Shown in pieces: positions 43,497 to 50,900 of a DNA stretch of 64,000 nt. The stretch lies in assembly GCF_963662805.1 (NCBI RefSeq), contig NZ_OY759870.1, positions 62,001 to 126,000 on the forward strand. Reading direction: 5' to 3'. The position numbers were made by a program, and so were the translations under genes. The stretch comes from an uncultured Cohaesibacter sp. (lineage in GTDB: Bacteria > Pseudomonadota > Alphaproteobacteria > Rhizobiales > Cohaesibacteraceae). Every line of letters begins with the position of its first letter. Position 1 is the first letter of the stretch. The notes under the pieces are model-generated. The model was not told where the DNA came from. It worked only from the letters and a program-made list of their open reading frames with translations, and did no database searches.

Positions 43497-44531
43497 ATGA
43501 AAGCCCTTTATCTGGAAAGCATCGGCAATCTGTCGATCCGCGACTTTCAGGAAGAAATGGTCCTCGGTGACGCGGATCTCGAAATCGAGATCAAGCGGGT
43601 CGGGATCTGTGCCAGCGATGTTCACTATTACACCCATGGCCGGATCGGACAATTTATCGTCGAAAAACCGATGGTCCTCGGCCATGAGGCCGCTGGCATC
43701 GTCAAGCGGGTCGGCTCGTCGGTGACGGATTTCAAGGTCGGTGACCGTGTCTGCATGGAGCCGGGGATTCCCGACTTCAAATCCAAGACCGCCCTGATCG
43801 GCAAATACAATCTCGACCCGACCCTGACTTTCTGGGCTACGCCGCCCATTCATGGTTGCATGCGCGAAACGGTCATTCATCCGTCCTGCCTGACCTTCAA
43901 GCTGCCTGACCATGTCAGCTTTGGGGAAGGGGCAATGATCGAGCCTCTGTCCATCGGCATGCAGGTGGCCACAATGGCCAACTTCAAGCCCGGCGACATC
44001 GCGCTGGTGATGGGTTGCGGGACGATCGGTCTGATGTGCGCCCTGTCGGCTCTGGCCGGTGGCTGTGCCAAGGTCATGATCGCCGATCTGGTCGAAACAA
44101 AGCTCGACATCGCTCGGCGCTTCGATGGTCTTGTGCCGGTCAATATCACCAAGGAAAACCTCGAAGACGTGGTGATGCAGCACACCGGTGGCTGGGGTGC
44201 CGACGTGGTCATGGAAGCCTCCGGATCCGCGAAGGTCTATCCCGATTTTGTCAAATATTGCGCCCCCGCAGGCAAGTTTGTCATTGCCGGGATTCCAAGC
44301 GACCCGGTGCCCATCGATATCGCCCAGATGCTCACCAAGGAAGTGAACCTTGTAGCCATCAACCGCTATTGCAACGTCTATGACCGGGCCGTCAACCTCG
44401 TCGCGTCCGGCAAGATCGACGTCGCTTCGATGATCGGCAAGGTCTACGACTTCGATGATTCCATCGAGGCCTACGAATATGTCGCCAAGGGCGGTTCGGG
44501 CGAAGTCAAGGTGCAGATCTCTCTGGAATAG
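43497..44531 (+). CDS. Zinc-dependent polyol dehydrogenase (xylitol/sorbitol dehydrogenase-like)
   Basis: 344 residues, start after GGGAGAGAGAAA. The MDR fold has catalytic zinc ligands Cys38 (GICASDVHYYTHGRIG) and the His-Glu pair in VLGHEAAG, with a NAD-binding VMGCGTIGLMCALSALAGG and Asp after the second strand (IADLVETK). The four-cysteine structural-zinc loop is missing, as in sorbitol and xylitol dehydrogenases. It would oxidise a polyol to a ketose that the neighbouring epimerase could handle. 24 bases after the SDR gene; same operon. Confidence 0.88.
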   Translation: MKALYLESIGNLSIRDFQEEMVLGDADLEIEIKRVGICASDVHYYTHGRIGQFIVEKPMVLGHEAAGIVKRVGSSVTDFKVGDRVCMEPGIPDFKSKTALIGKYNLDPTLTFWATPPIHGCMRETVIHPSCLTFKLPDHVSFGEGAMIEPLSIGMQVATMANFKPGDIALVMGCGTIGLMCALSALAGGCAKVMIADLVETKLDIARRFDGLVPVNITKENLEDVVMQHTGGWGADVVMEASGSAKVYPDFVKYCAPAGKFVIAGIPSDPVPIDIAQMLTKEVNLVAINRYCNVYDRAVNLVASGKIDVASMIGKVYDFDDSIEAYEYVAKGGSGEVKVQISLE

Positions 44532-44572
44532 AAGGCAGTCCGCTGAACCTGGTTCAGCGCAAGGAGAAAGAC

Positions 44573-45445
44573 ATGAAGTTCGGTATTTACTACTCATATT
44601 GGGAGCAGGAATGGAGCGCGGACTGCTTGCCCTACATTGAAAGGGTCGCCAAGCTCGGGTTTGACGTGATCGAAATCGCCGCCCACCACGCCAACAATTT
44701 CTCGCAAGCCCAGCTGGACGAGATTGCACGCGCCGCAAAGGACAATGGCATTGCGATGACCGCTGGCCTTGGCCCGTCGGCAGATTGTTATCTGGCCGCT
44801 CCGGATCCGGCCATTCGCAAGGCTGGTCGCGCTTTCTTTGAGAAGACTCTCACCAACATCGCAAAGCTTGACGTTCACAGCATCGGTGGTGCCCTGCACT
44901 CCTACTGGCCGGTTGACTACAATAAGCCCATCGACAAGCAGGGCGACTGGGAGCGCGGCGTCGAAGGCATTGCAAGTCTTGCAGACTTCGCCAATGATCT
45001 CGGCATCAACCTCTGCATCGAAGTGCTGAACCGCTTCGAGAACCACGTTATCAACACCGCAGAAGAAGGTGTCGCTTTTGTCACAGAGGTTGGCAAACCC
45101 AACGTCAAGGTGATGCTCGACACCTTCCACATGAACATCGAGGAAGACAGCTTCAGTGCAGCGATCCGCACGGCTGGCCCTCTGCTTGGTCACTTCCACA
45201 CTGGCGAGGCCAACCGGCGTGTTCCCGGCAGGGGCCGTCTGCCCTGGCACGAAATCGGCACGGCCCTGCGCGAAATTGGCTACACCGGCACCGTCGTGAT
45301 GGAGCCGTTCGTGAAAATGGGCGGTGGCATCGGCAAGGACATTCGTGTCTGGCGCGATCTTAGCGACAACGCCGATCAGCAAAAGATGGACGAGGATGCG
45401 CGCAAGTCCCTTGAGTTTTCGCGCTTCGTTCTAGAGGGTTGCTGA
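44573..45445 (+). CDS. D-psicose (D-allulose) 3-epimerase
   Basis: 290 residues, a TIM-barrel sugar epimerase very close to the Agrobacterium tumefaciens D-psicose 3-epimerase as I recall it: the start MKFGIYYSYWEQEWSA, TIGGALHSYWPVDY-like block, INLCIEVLNRFENHV, VMLDTFHMNIEEDSF and GHFHTGEANRRVPG. The four metal ligands fall at the same numbers, Glu150, Asp183, His209 and Glu244. It interconverts D-psicose and D-fructose (also D-tagatose and D-sorbose) at C-3. AAGGAG precedes the ATG. It ends the catabolic part of the operon; the regulator and kinase follow. Confidence 0.93.
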   Translation: MKFGIYYSYWEQEWSADCLPYIERVAKLGFDVIEIAAHHANNFSQAQLDEIARAAKDNGIAMTAGLGPSADCYLAAPDPAIRKAGRAFFEKTLTNIAKLDVHSIGGALHSYWPVDYNKPIDKQGDWERGVEGIASLADFANDLGINLCIEVLNRFENHVINTAEEGVAFVTEVGKPNVKVMLDTFHMNIEEDSFSAAIRTAGPLLGHFHTGEANRRVPGRGRLPWHEIGTALREIGYTGTVVMEPFVKMGGGIGKDIRVWRDLSDNADQQKMDEDARKSLEFSRFVLEGC

Positions 45446-45517
45446 CTTGTAGGGTGCAATTTAAAGAAGTACAAAAGGGCAGGAACGGTTCTTTTGGTTA
45501 CTTCGATTGAAAATCGG

Positions 45518-45535
45518 CCAGGCAGCGATGCCTGG
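45518..45535 (+). other. Stem-loop between epimerase and regulator genes
   Basis: CCAGGCA / TGCCTGG, a perfect 7-bp stem closed by a GCGA tetraloop, flanked by GG and GCC that nearly extend it. No U-tract; may partly terminate or process the message ahead of the regulator. Confidence 0.4.
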
Positions 45536-45582
45536 GCCGGACTCTTCAAGCAGAAGCAGAATATGTCAGGTCAAGTGCAGTT

Positions 45583-46695
45583 ATGGCATCGATTGAAAAA
45601 AGCGACACCCGAAAAGCAGACGAGATCTACTCGGATATTCTGAAGCAGATTTCGGTTGGCACATGGTCAGTGGGTGAGCAGCTGCCGACGGAACGGGCCT
45701 TTGCCGAACAGTTCAAGGTTTCTCGTCCGACAATGAGCCGGGTCCTCAATCGTTTGCGTGATAACGGGCATATCCGCCGCGTTGTCGGCGCGGGCACGTT
45801 CCTTGCCCGCAGAACACCACAGATGGCAGCCGACAAGACGGCTATTGGTCTGTTCGTGCCGGGCCTCGGTCGTGGCGAAATCTTCGAACCGATCTGCGCA
45901 AGCATTGCCGAACTGTCTCCCCAGCATAATGTAACCCTGATCTGGGGTGGCTTGCCCTCGTCCAGCATCGGGTCTGACGAACAACTCACCCAAGCGGCCG
46001 AGCGGCTCATCGAGCAGGGCATTCGCGGCGTCTTCTTCCAGCCGATCGAACGCGAACAGGGGTCTCTGGAATCCAGCCGCCGGATCGCAAAGCTGTTCAG
46101 TGATGCCGGGGTCAAGCTGGTGTTGCTCGACGCCGACTATGAGAGCTTCCCCAAACGCAGCGCCAACGATCTGGTCGAGATCGACAACACAGCCGCTTCC
46201 TATCAACTGGCGGAGCATTATCTCGATCAGGGGGCGGAGCGGGTCGACTTCGTCTGGCGTCCCTACACGGCCAACACGCTGCAGCCGCGCATCCGTGGAT
46301 ATCATGAGGCGCTCATCGACGCTGGCATTCAGCCGGACAAGATCTGGATGCACGAAGGCGACACGCGCGATGCGGGCTTCGTCTCCGACCTCGTCGAGAA
46401 GGGGGCGAAAAACATCATCTGCGCCAACGATGAAACCGCCTCGCAATTGATGAGCAGTCTGGAGGCTCTTGGCTTGTCCGTGCCCGGAGATGTGAGAGTT
46501 GCCGGCTTTGATGACGTGAAATATGCGCACATGCTGCGCGTTCCACTGACGACCGTACGCCAGCCGTGTCGCTCACTGGCCGAAGTGGCTCTGAAGACAA
46601 TGATTGACCGCATTGAAATGCCCCTTTTACCGCCAATGGTCGTGACCCTTCAGGCGGAACTGTGCATCCGCCAATCCTCGCTGCTGCCGAAATGA
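45583..46695 (+). CDS. GntR-type HTH fused to a LacI/GalR sugar-binding domain
   Basis: 370 residues. The first ~75 are a GntR winged helix (ADEIYSDILKQISVGTWSVGEQLPTERAFAEQFKVSRPTMSRVLNRLRDNGHIRRVVGAGTF). The rest is a LacI/periplasmic-binding type ligand domain (AIGLFVPGLGRGEIFEPICASIAEL, NIICANDETASQLMSSLEALGLSVPGDVRVAGFDDVKYA). This architecture is that of AraR-type repressors. It most likely binds the locus sugar and controls the operon through the palindromes at 38786-38931. The ribosome-binding site is weak, consistent with low expression. Confidence 0.9.
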   Translation: MASIEKSDTRKADEIYSDILKQISVGTWSVGEQLPTERAFAEQFKVSRPTMSRVLNRLRDNGHIRRVVGAGTFLARRTPQMAADKTAIGLFVPGLGRGEIFEPICASIAELSPQHNVTLIWGGLPSSSIGSDEQLTQAAERLIEQGIRGVFFQPIEREQGSLESSRRIAKLFSDAGVKLVLLDADYESFPKRSANDLVEIDNTAASYQLAEHYLDQGAERVDFVWRPYTANTLQPRIRGYHEALIDAGIQPDKIWMHEGDTRDAGFVSDLVEKGAKNIICANDETASQLMSSLEALGLSVPGDVRVAGFDDVKYAHMLRVPLTTVRQPCRSLAEVALKTMIDRIEMPLLPPMVVTLQAELCIRQSSLLPK

Positions 46696-46742
46696 GCGGG
46701 AAGACGAGATAACAAGAAAAGACTGCTTTCCAACAAGGTGTA

Positions 46743-47387
46743 ATGAAGATGACGAAGCGCAAGGATCAGATAGCGGAGTTGGTTGGCGCAATAAGGCAAC
46801 GGTTCAACGGCCAGAGACTGATCGTATGTCTCGCCGGAGCTCCCGGATCGGGCAAGTCGACGATGGCGGAAAAGCTGGTCGATGCCCTCAATGCCGATCA
46901 GCCGGGTCTGGCTATGCTCCTGCCGATGGATGGCTATCATTTCGACGACATCGTGCTCGAACAGCTTGGTAGAAAAGCGCGCAAGGGCGCGTCTGACACA
47001 TTCGACGTCGGCGGGCTCGATTCCATCCTCAAGAGACTGCGCGACGGATCAGAGGAGGTGGTCGCAGTGCCGGTCTTTGACCGCTCGATCGAAATCGCGC
47101 GTGCCGGTGCACGGCTGATCCCGCGTTCGACCAAACTGATTGTCGTGGAAGGAAACTACCTCTTGCTTGACGCCGAACCTTGGCGGAGGCTGCGGCAGCA
47201 TTTCGACTTTTCTGTCTTTATCGATGTGCCGGAAGCCACCCTTCGGGAGAGGCTCATGTGTCGCTGGCGGGACCTCAACTACAGCGAACAAGCGGCACTG
47301 GAAAAAGTCGACGGTAATGATCTCCCCAACGCGCGGATCGTGACATCTCAGAGCAGTGAACCTGACCTGCGGGTGAGTGGCACATAG
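46743..47387 (+). CDS. P-loop nucleoside/sugar kinase, FrcK-like
   Basis: 214 residues. Walker A AGAPGSGKST at about residues 36-45, then PMDGYHFDD, GASDTFDVGGLDSILKRLRDG, FDRSIEIARAG, VVEGNYLLLD and a lid segment RLMCRWRDLNYSEQAAL, matching the uridine kinase/phosphoribulokinase-like group that includes FrcK of the Sinorhizobium fructose-uptake operon. Its substrate is not established to my knowledge; phosphorylation of fructose formed from psicose is the tempting role. It is 47 bases after the regulator and last in the operon. Confidence 0.82.
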   Translation: MKMTKRKDQIAELVGAIRQRFNGQRLIVCLAGAPGSGKSTMAEKLVDALNADQPGLAMLLPMDGYHFDDIVLEQLGRKARKGASDTFDVGGLDSILKRLRDGSEEVVAVPVFDRSIEIARAGARLIPRSTKLIVVEGNYLLLDAEPWRRLRQHFDFSVFIDVPEATLRERLMCRWRDLNYSEQAALEKVDGNDLPNARIVTSQSSEPDLRVSGT

Positions 47388-47747
47388 CGGCTTGAGGCGT
47401 GAGTCTCGGGCCTCGTGCAGCGACCTAGCTGCAGGCTTCAGAGAAAATCAGCATTCTTAAAGAAAAATACGTCATGTTTTGAGGCTCTGCCATTCACTTC
47501 GATCAGCAGCGCGGGGCTGTTATGACGGATCCGTCCCGCGGCTTTACTATTGGGGCTGGCTTCTGCCTCGGGTCTGCTGACAGGCAGGCCCCGGCCCCCG
47601 GAGGTAATGCCGCTCCGGATGATAGCGCTGTTTGTTCCAGTTCAGCAGACGCCGGAGCAAATATCGGAATGTCATTCTGTCTATCCTTTTGTGGCGCTGC
47701 CCAGCGCATCGCAAGGGTTCAGTGTTTGCGTCGGGTACACCACGGCG
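47388..47747. other. Gene-free interval between convergent operons
   Basis: About 360 bases between the ends of the FrcK-like gene and the TctA gene. Open frames here lack ribosome-binding sites and similarity, and are extensions of antisense frames. No clear terminator is seen. Confidence 0.5.
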
Positions 47748-49310
47748 TCAATCGGAACTCTGTGCCTGACGTTCCTTGAAGGATTGCACGGCTTCTTCCA
47801 TATGGTCCTCGGCCTTTTGCGCCTGATTCTTCCGTCTGGCCGAGCGAATGGTGTCATAGACCACATAGACCAGCATAATTGCGACAATCGCCAGAATGGT
47901 CGCAGCGATGGGGCGCTCGATGAAGATCATAGGACCATCGCGAGAAATCAGCAGTGCCCGGCGGAAATTATTCTCAAGGATCGGGCCAAGGATCATGCCG
48001 ATGAGGATCGGGGCGAGCGGGTAGTGCGCCTTGCGAAGCACATAACCAAGCACGCCGAAGGTGAACATGACCCACAGATCAAACACCGAGTTCTGCAGGG
48101 CAAAGGTGCCGATGGTCGAGAGCAACAGGACACCGGGCAACAGCCAGGCCTTTTGCAGCTTGAGGACCGAGCCGAAGAAGGGCACGAGGACGATGCCGAG
48201 CACGAGCAACGCGATGTTGCCCATGATGTAGGCGATGAAGATGCCGCCTGCGATATCGGGATTGTAGCGGAACAGTTCCGGGCCGGGGAAGAAGCCCAGA
48301 AGATAAAGCGCCCCGAGCAGCACGGCAGTGGAAGCGTCTCCGGGAATGCCCAGAGACAGGGTCGGGATCAGGGCGCCGCCGCAACAGCCGTTGTTGGCCG
48401 CCTCTGTTGCCACGACCCCGCCTTCCGCGCCTTCGCCAAATCCAGCATCAGGACCGGCAGCACGCTTGGCCACGGCATAGGAAATGAAGGCACTCACGTC
48501 ACCGCCCGCACCGGGGATAGCACCAAGGAAGGTGCCGATCAATGCCGAGCGGACAAGGTTGATCTTGTGCGAGAGAGCCAGCCGAATGCCGCGAAACGAG
48601 ACTTTCAGCTTCTGAATCTTCGGATGTTCAAGAAAGCCGCCGCGCTCGATCTGAAAAAAGAGCTCGGAGAGCGCAAATAGACCCACCACAACGGCCACCA
48701 GATGTGGACCACTGGTGAGGTTGAAGTTGCCGAAGGTGAAGCGATAGGCCTGCGTGAATTCGTCCGTGCCGACCGAGGCAAGGGCAAGACCCAGAGCGCC
48801 CGCGAGCATGCCCTTGATCGCCGATCCATCCGAGACGATGGCAATGGTCATCAGCCCCAGAAGAGCCATGGCGGCATATTCGGGCGGAGCGAAACGGAGG
48901 GCAAATTTGGCAAGGATCGGCGAGAAAAACAGGAGAACCATGCCGCCGACGAGCCCGCCAAGGGCCGAGGCCGAAATCGACAGGCCGATGGCATCCTGAC
49001 TGCGCCCCTTCTGGGCCATTGGATAGCCGTCAAACAGGGTAGCGGCAGCGAGCGGGGTGCCCGGAATGCGCAGGAGAATAGCCGAAATGGAGCCGCCAGC
49101 CGATCCGCCGACATAGATCGCGACCAGCATACCCATTGCCGAAATAGGAGGCAGGTGAAAGGCCACGGGCAGCATCAGGACGATGCCCATAAGTGGGCCA
49201 AGGCCGGGCAGCACACCGATCATCAGGCCGGCAACAATGCCCATGATGGTGAGGAGAACGGACTGCAGGGTGAAGAAGAGCGGTGCGCCCTGAACAAGTA
49301 GGTCAAGCAT
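47748..49310 (-). CDS. TTT transporter large permease, TctA family (module 1)
   Basis: 520 residues from the ATG at 49310 (GAGAGGAG upstream). The TctA signature region GVLPGLGPLMGIVLMLPVAFHLPPISAMGMLVAIYVGGSAGGSISAILLRIPGTPLAAAT lies near the N-terminus, with the second conserved loop GAIPGAGGDVSAFISYAVAKR and EAANNGCCGGALIPTLSLGIPGD. About 11-12 transmembrane helices. It forms the channel with TctB for the solute captured by the TctC protein. Its sequence is clearly paralogous to the TctA at 59687. It is last in the operon sulfatase-tctC-tctB-tctA. Confidence 0.92.
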   Translation of the reverse strand: MLDLLVQGAPLFFTLQSVLLTIMGIVAGLMIGVLPGLGPLMGIVLMLPVAFHLPPISAMGMLVAIYVGGSAGGSISAILLRIPGTPLAAATLFDGYPMAQKGRSQDAIGLSISASALGGLVGGMVLLFFSPILAKFALRFAPPEYAAMALLGLMTIAIVSDGSAIKGMLAGALGLALASVGTDEFTQAYRFTFGNFNLTSGPHLVAVVVGLFALSELFFQIERGGFLEHPKIQKLKVSFRGIRLALSHKINLVRSALIGTFLGAIPGAGGDVSAFISYAVAKRAAGPDAGFGEGAEGGVVATEAANNGCCGGALIPTLSLGIPGDASTAVLLGALYLLGFFPGPELFRYNPDIAGGIFIAYIMGNIALLVLGIVLVPFFGSVLKLQKAWLLPGVLLLSTIGTFALQNSVFDLWVMFTFGVLGYVLRKAHYPLAPILIGMILGPILENNFRRALLISRDGPMIFIERPIAATILAIVAIMLVYVVYDTIRSARRKNQAQKAEDHMEEAVQSFKERQAQSSD

Positions 49311-49324
49311 CTGGAGCACTCCTC

Positions 49325-49822
49325 TCAGGAAAAGACGACGATTTCTAAGATGCCGACCGGAAGTACCACGTTGAGCAGCCCTTCGAACACATAGGCGACG
49401 CCCAGAGAGGCGGCAACGGCACCGACGACACAGGCGATCACCGATAATCCGAGCAGCCGGAAGAGCACGGCGAGCAACAGGATCGTCATGATGTGATAGC
49501 CAAGGATCGGCAAAGTGATGAGATAGACGATGAAGATGGCGGTCGCGATGAGCGCGCGCCCGGTGGTCTCCGTGGCATCAATCGGCGAGAAATGGGACAC
49601 CTTGCCAAACAGGACCCGCAAGACATTCAGCCCCGCCAGACCGATCAGGATCCACGCGACGATCCGGGGGAAGATGGCTGCATTCTGCATTGGTCCGCCA
49701 CCAGCAACACCCTGCTCCACGAGCGAGGTTTCGATCTGGTAGAGCATGACGATCGGAACGGTCAGAAAGAACAAACATGCAATCCAGTCGTAGGCATATT
49801 TTTTCGGGTTCGACATATCCAT
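49325..49822 (-). CDS. TTT transporter small membrane subunit, TctB family (module 1)
   Basis: 165 residues with four hydrophobic helices and the loosely conserved TctB pattern (YDWIACLFFLTVPIVMLYQIETSL, AAIFPRIVAWILIGLAGLNVLRVLFG). A second ATG two codons in is possible. The start follows ACAGGACC. It lies 14 bases before the tctA start and 74 bases after tctC, with a strong stem-loop in the latter gap. Confidence 0.88.
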   Translation of the reverse strand: MDMSNPKKYAYDWIACLFFLTVPIVMLYQIETSLVEQGVAGGGPMQNAAIFPRIVAWILIGLAGLNVLRVLFGKVSHFSPIDATETTGRALIATAIFIVYLITLPILGYHIMTILLLAVLFRLLGLSVIACVVGAVAASLGVAYVFEGLLNVVLPVGILEIVVFS

Positions 49823-49835
49823 GGTCCTGTTGCTA

Positions 49836-49859
49836 TTGTCCCCGGCAAGCCGGGGACAA
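49836..49859 (-). other. Intercistronic stem-loop between tctC and tctB (module 1)
   Basis: TTGTCCCCGG / CCGGGGACAA, a perfect 10-bp stem with a 4-base loop. No U-tract. Its location just after a binding-protein gene suggests an mRNA 3-prime stabiliser; it may also be a dispersed REP-like palindrome. Confidence 0.65.
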
Positions 49860-49896
49860 CGATGGTGTTCAATTTGGTTGGCTGACGCTGCTCAGC

Positions 49897-50880
49897 TTAT
49901 TTCAGCTGTTCCTGTTCCCAGGTCAGAGCGTCGATTGCACTTTGCAGTTCGTCAGCGACGGGGCCTACGATCTCGTCATATTGTTCCGGCGCAAACATGG
50001 TTGGCACATAGCCCATGCCCAGAAGCTTGCTCTGGACTTCTTCGCTATTCATTGCCTTGCCCATGGCATCGCGCAGTTTGGCAACAACATCTTCAGGCGT
50101 ACCCTTCTTGACCAGCCACCAGTCCCAGCCCATCGGGGAAAGATTTTTCATGCCCATGTCAATGCCGAATTCGCCGATCAGCGGCGCGCCATCGTAGGTT
50201 TTGGAGGAGTTCGGCAGGGTCGACAAGACGGCGAGAATACGCATGTCTTCCTTGTTGATGTTGTAGACGCCCGGGTTGGTGATCATGAAATCGAGGATAC
50301 CGCCGCGCATGTCGCGGATGGCGGAGTCGATTTCAGGATAGGGGACGAGCTGCGCCGGTGCATTGGACATTTGCATGACCTTGGCTGCAACCATATGCGG
50401 CAGGCCGCCTGCCACGCCCGGAGAGTAGCGAAGATCGCCCGGATGGGCCTTGGCATAGTCAAGAAGGTCGGTGACGGTCTTGAAGCGGTCATCATCGGGG
50501 CGCACCGCGATGGCAAAGCTGTTGGAAGTTGCCGACCAGAGGGGCACGAAGTCCTTGTAGGTCCATTCGGCATTGCCACGCATCGGCTGGATGACCAGCG
50601 GAGCAACATAGCCGTCATAAAGGGTGTAGCCGTCGGCAGGGCGAGAGTTGGCCGTCTCGAAGGCCTTCACGCCACCGGCGCCCGGCGTGGAGACAACGGA
50701 GATGTTGACCCCGAGCTCCTGCCCCATGGCATCGGCGATCACCTGGCTGGCTGCCATGGTGGCACCCGGTGCCCAAGGGTAGATATTTTCGATGTTGCGC
50801 TCGGGGAATTCAGCCAGCGCCGGTGCGGCGACAAGCGCGGCACCCAGAGCTGCGAGCATGAACTGAACTGATCTTTTCAT
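49897..50880 (-). CDS. TctC-type (Bug) periplasmic binding protein (module 1)
   Basis: 327 residues with a signal peptide (cleavage near APALA-EFPER) and the TctC fold: VSTPGAGGVKAFETANSRPADGYTLYDGY, GDLRYSPGVAGGLPHMVAAKVMQ and SPMGWDWWLVKKGTPEDVVAKLRDAMG. The first loop reads YPWAPGATMAAS where Bug proteins usually have a GG-x-x-D pattern, so the ligand pocket may differ from that for simple carboxylates. GGGAGGAAACCT precedes the start. It lies 20 bases after the sulfatase gene in the same operon. Confidence 0.88.
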   Translation of the reverse strand: MKRSVQFMLAALGAALVAAPALAEFPERNIENIYPWAPGATMAASQVIADAMGQELGVNISVVSTPGAGGVKAFETANSRPADGYTLYDGYVAPLVIQPMRGNAEWTYKDFVPLWSATSNSFAIAVRPDDDRFKTVTDLLDYAKAHPGDLRYSPGVAGGLPHMVAAKVMQMSNAPAQLVPYPEIDSAIRDMRGGILDFMITNPGVYNINKEDMRILAVLSTLPNSSKTYDGAPLIGEFGIDMGMKNLSPMGWDWWLVKKGTPEDVVAKLRDAMGKAMNSEEVQSKLLGMGYVPTMFAPEQYDEIVGPVADELQSAIDALTWEQEQLK

Positions 50881-50900
50881 AGGTTTCCTCCCGGTGAAGC

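Noticed and set aside
42519..44738. 739-codon open frame on the minus strand
   Set aside because: It lies antisense to the SDR and zinc dehydrogenase genes, which have ribosome-binding sites and family motifs; the antisense frame has none and is His/Asp/Gly-rich, as expected of a GC-bias artefact.
47550..48680. 376-codon open frame on the plus strand
   Set aside because: Antisense to the module 1 TctA gene; low-complexity charged product (E, D, H, R and Q), typical of the complement of membrane-protein codons.
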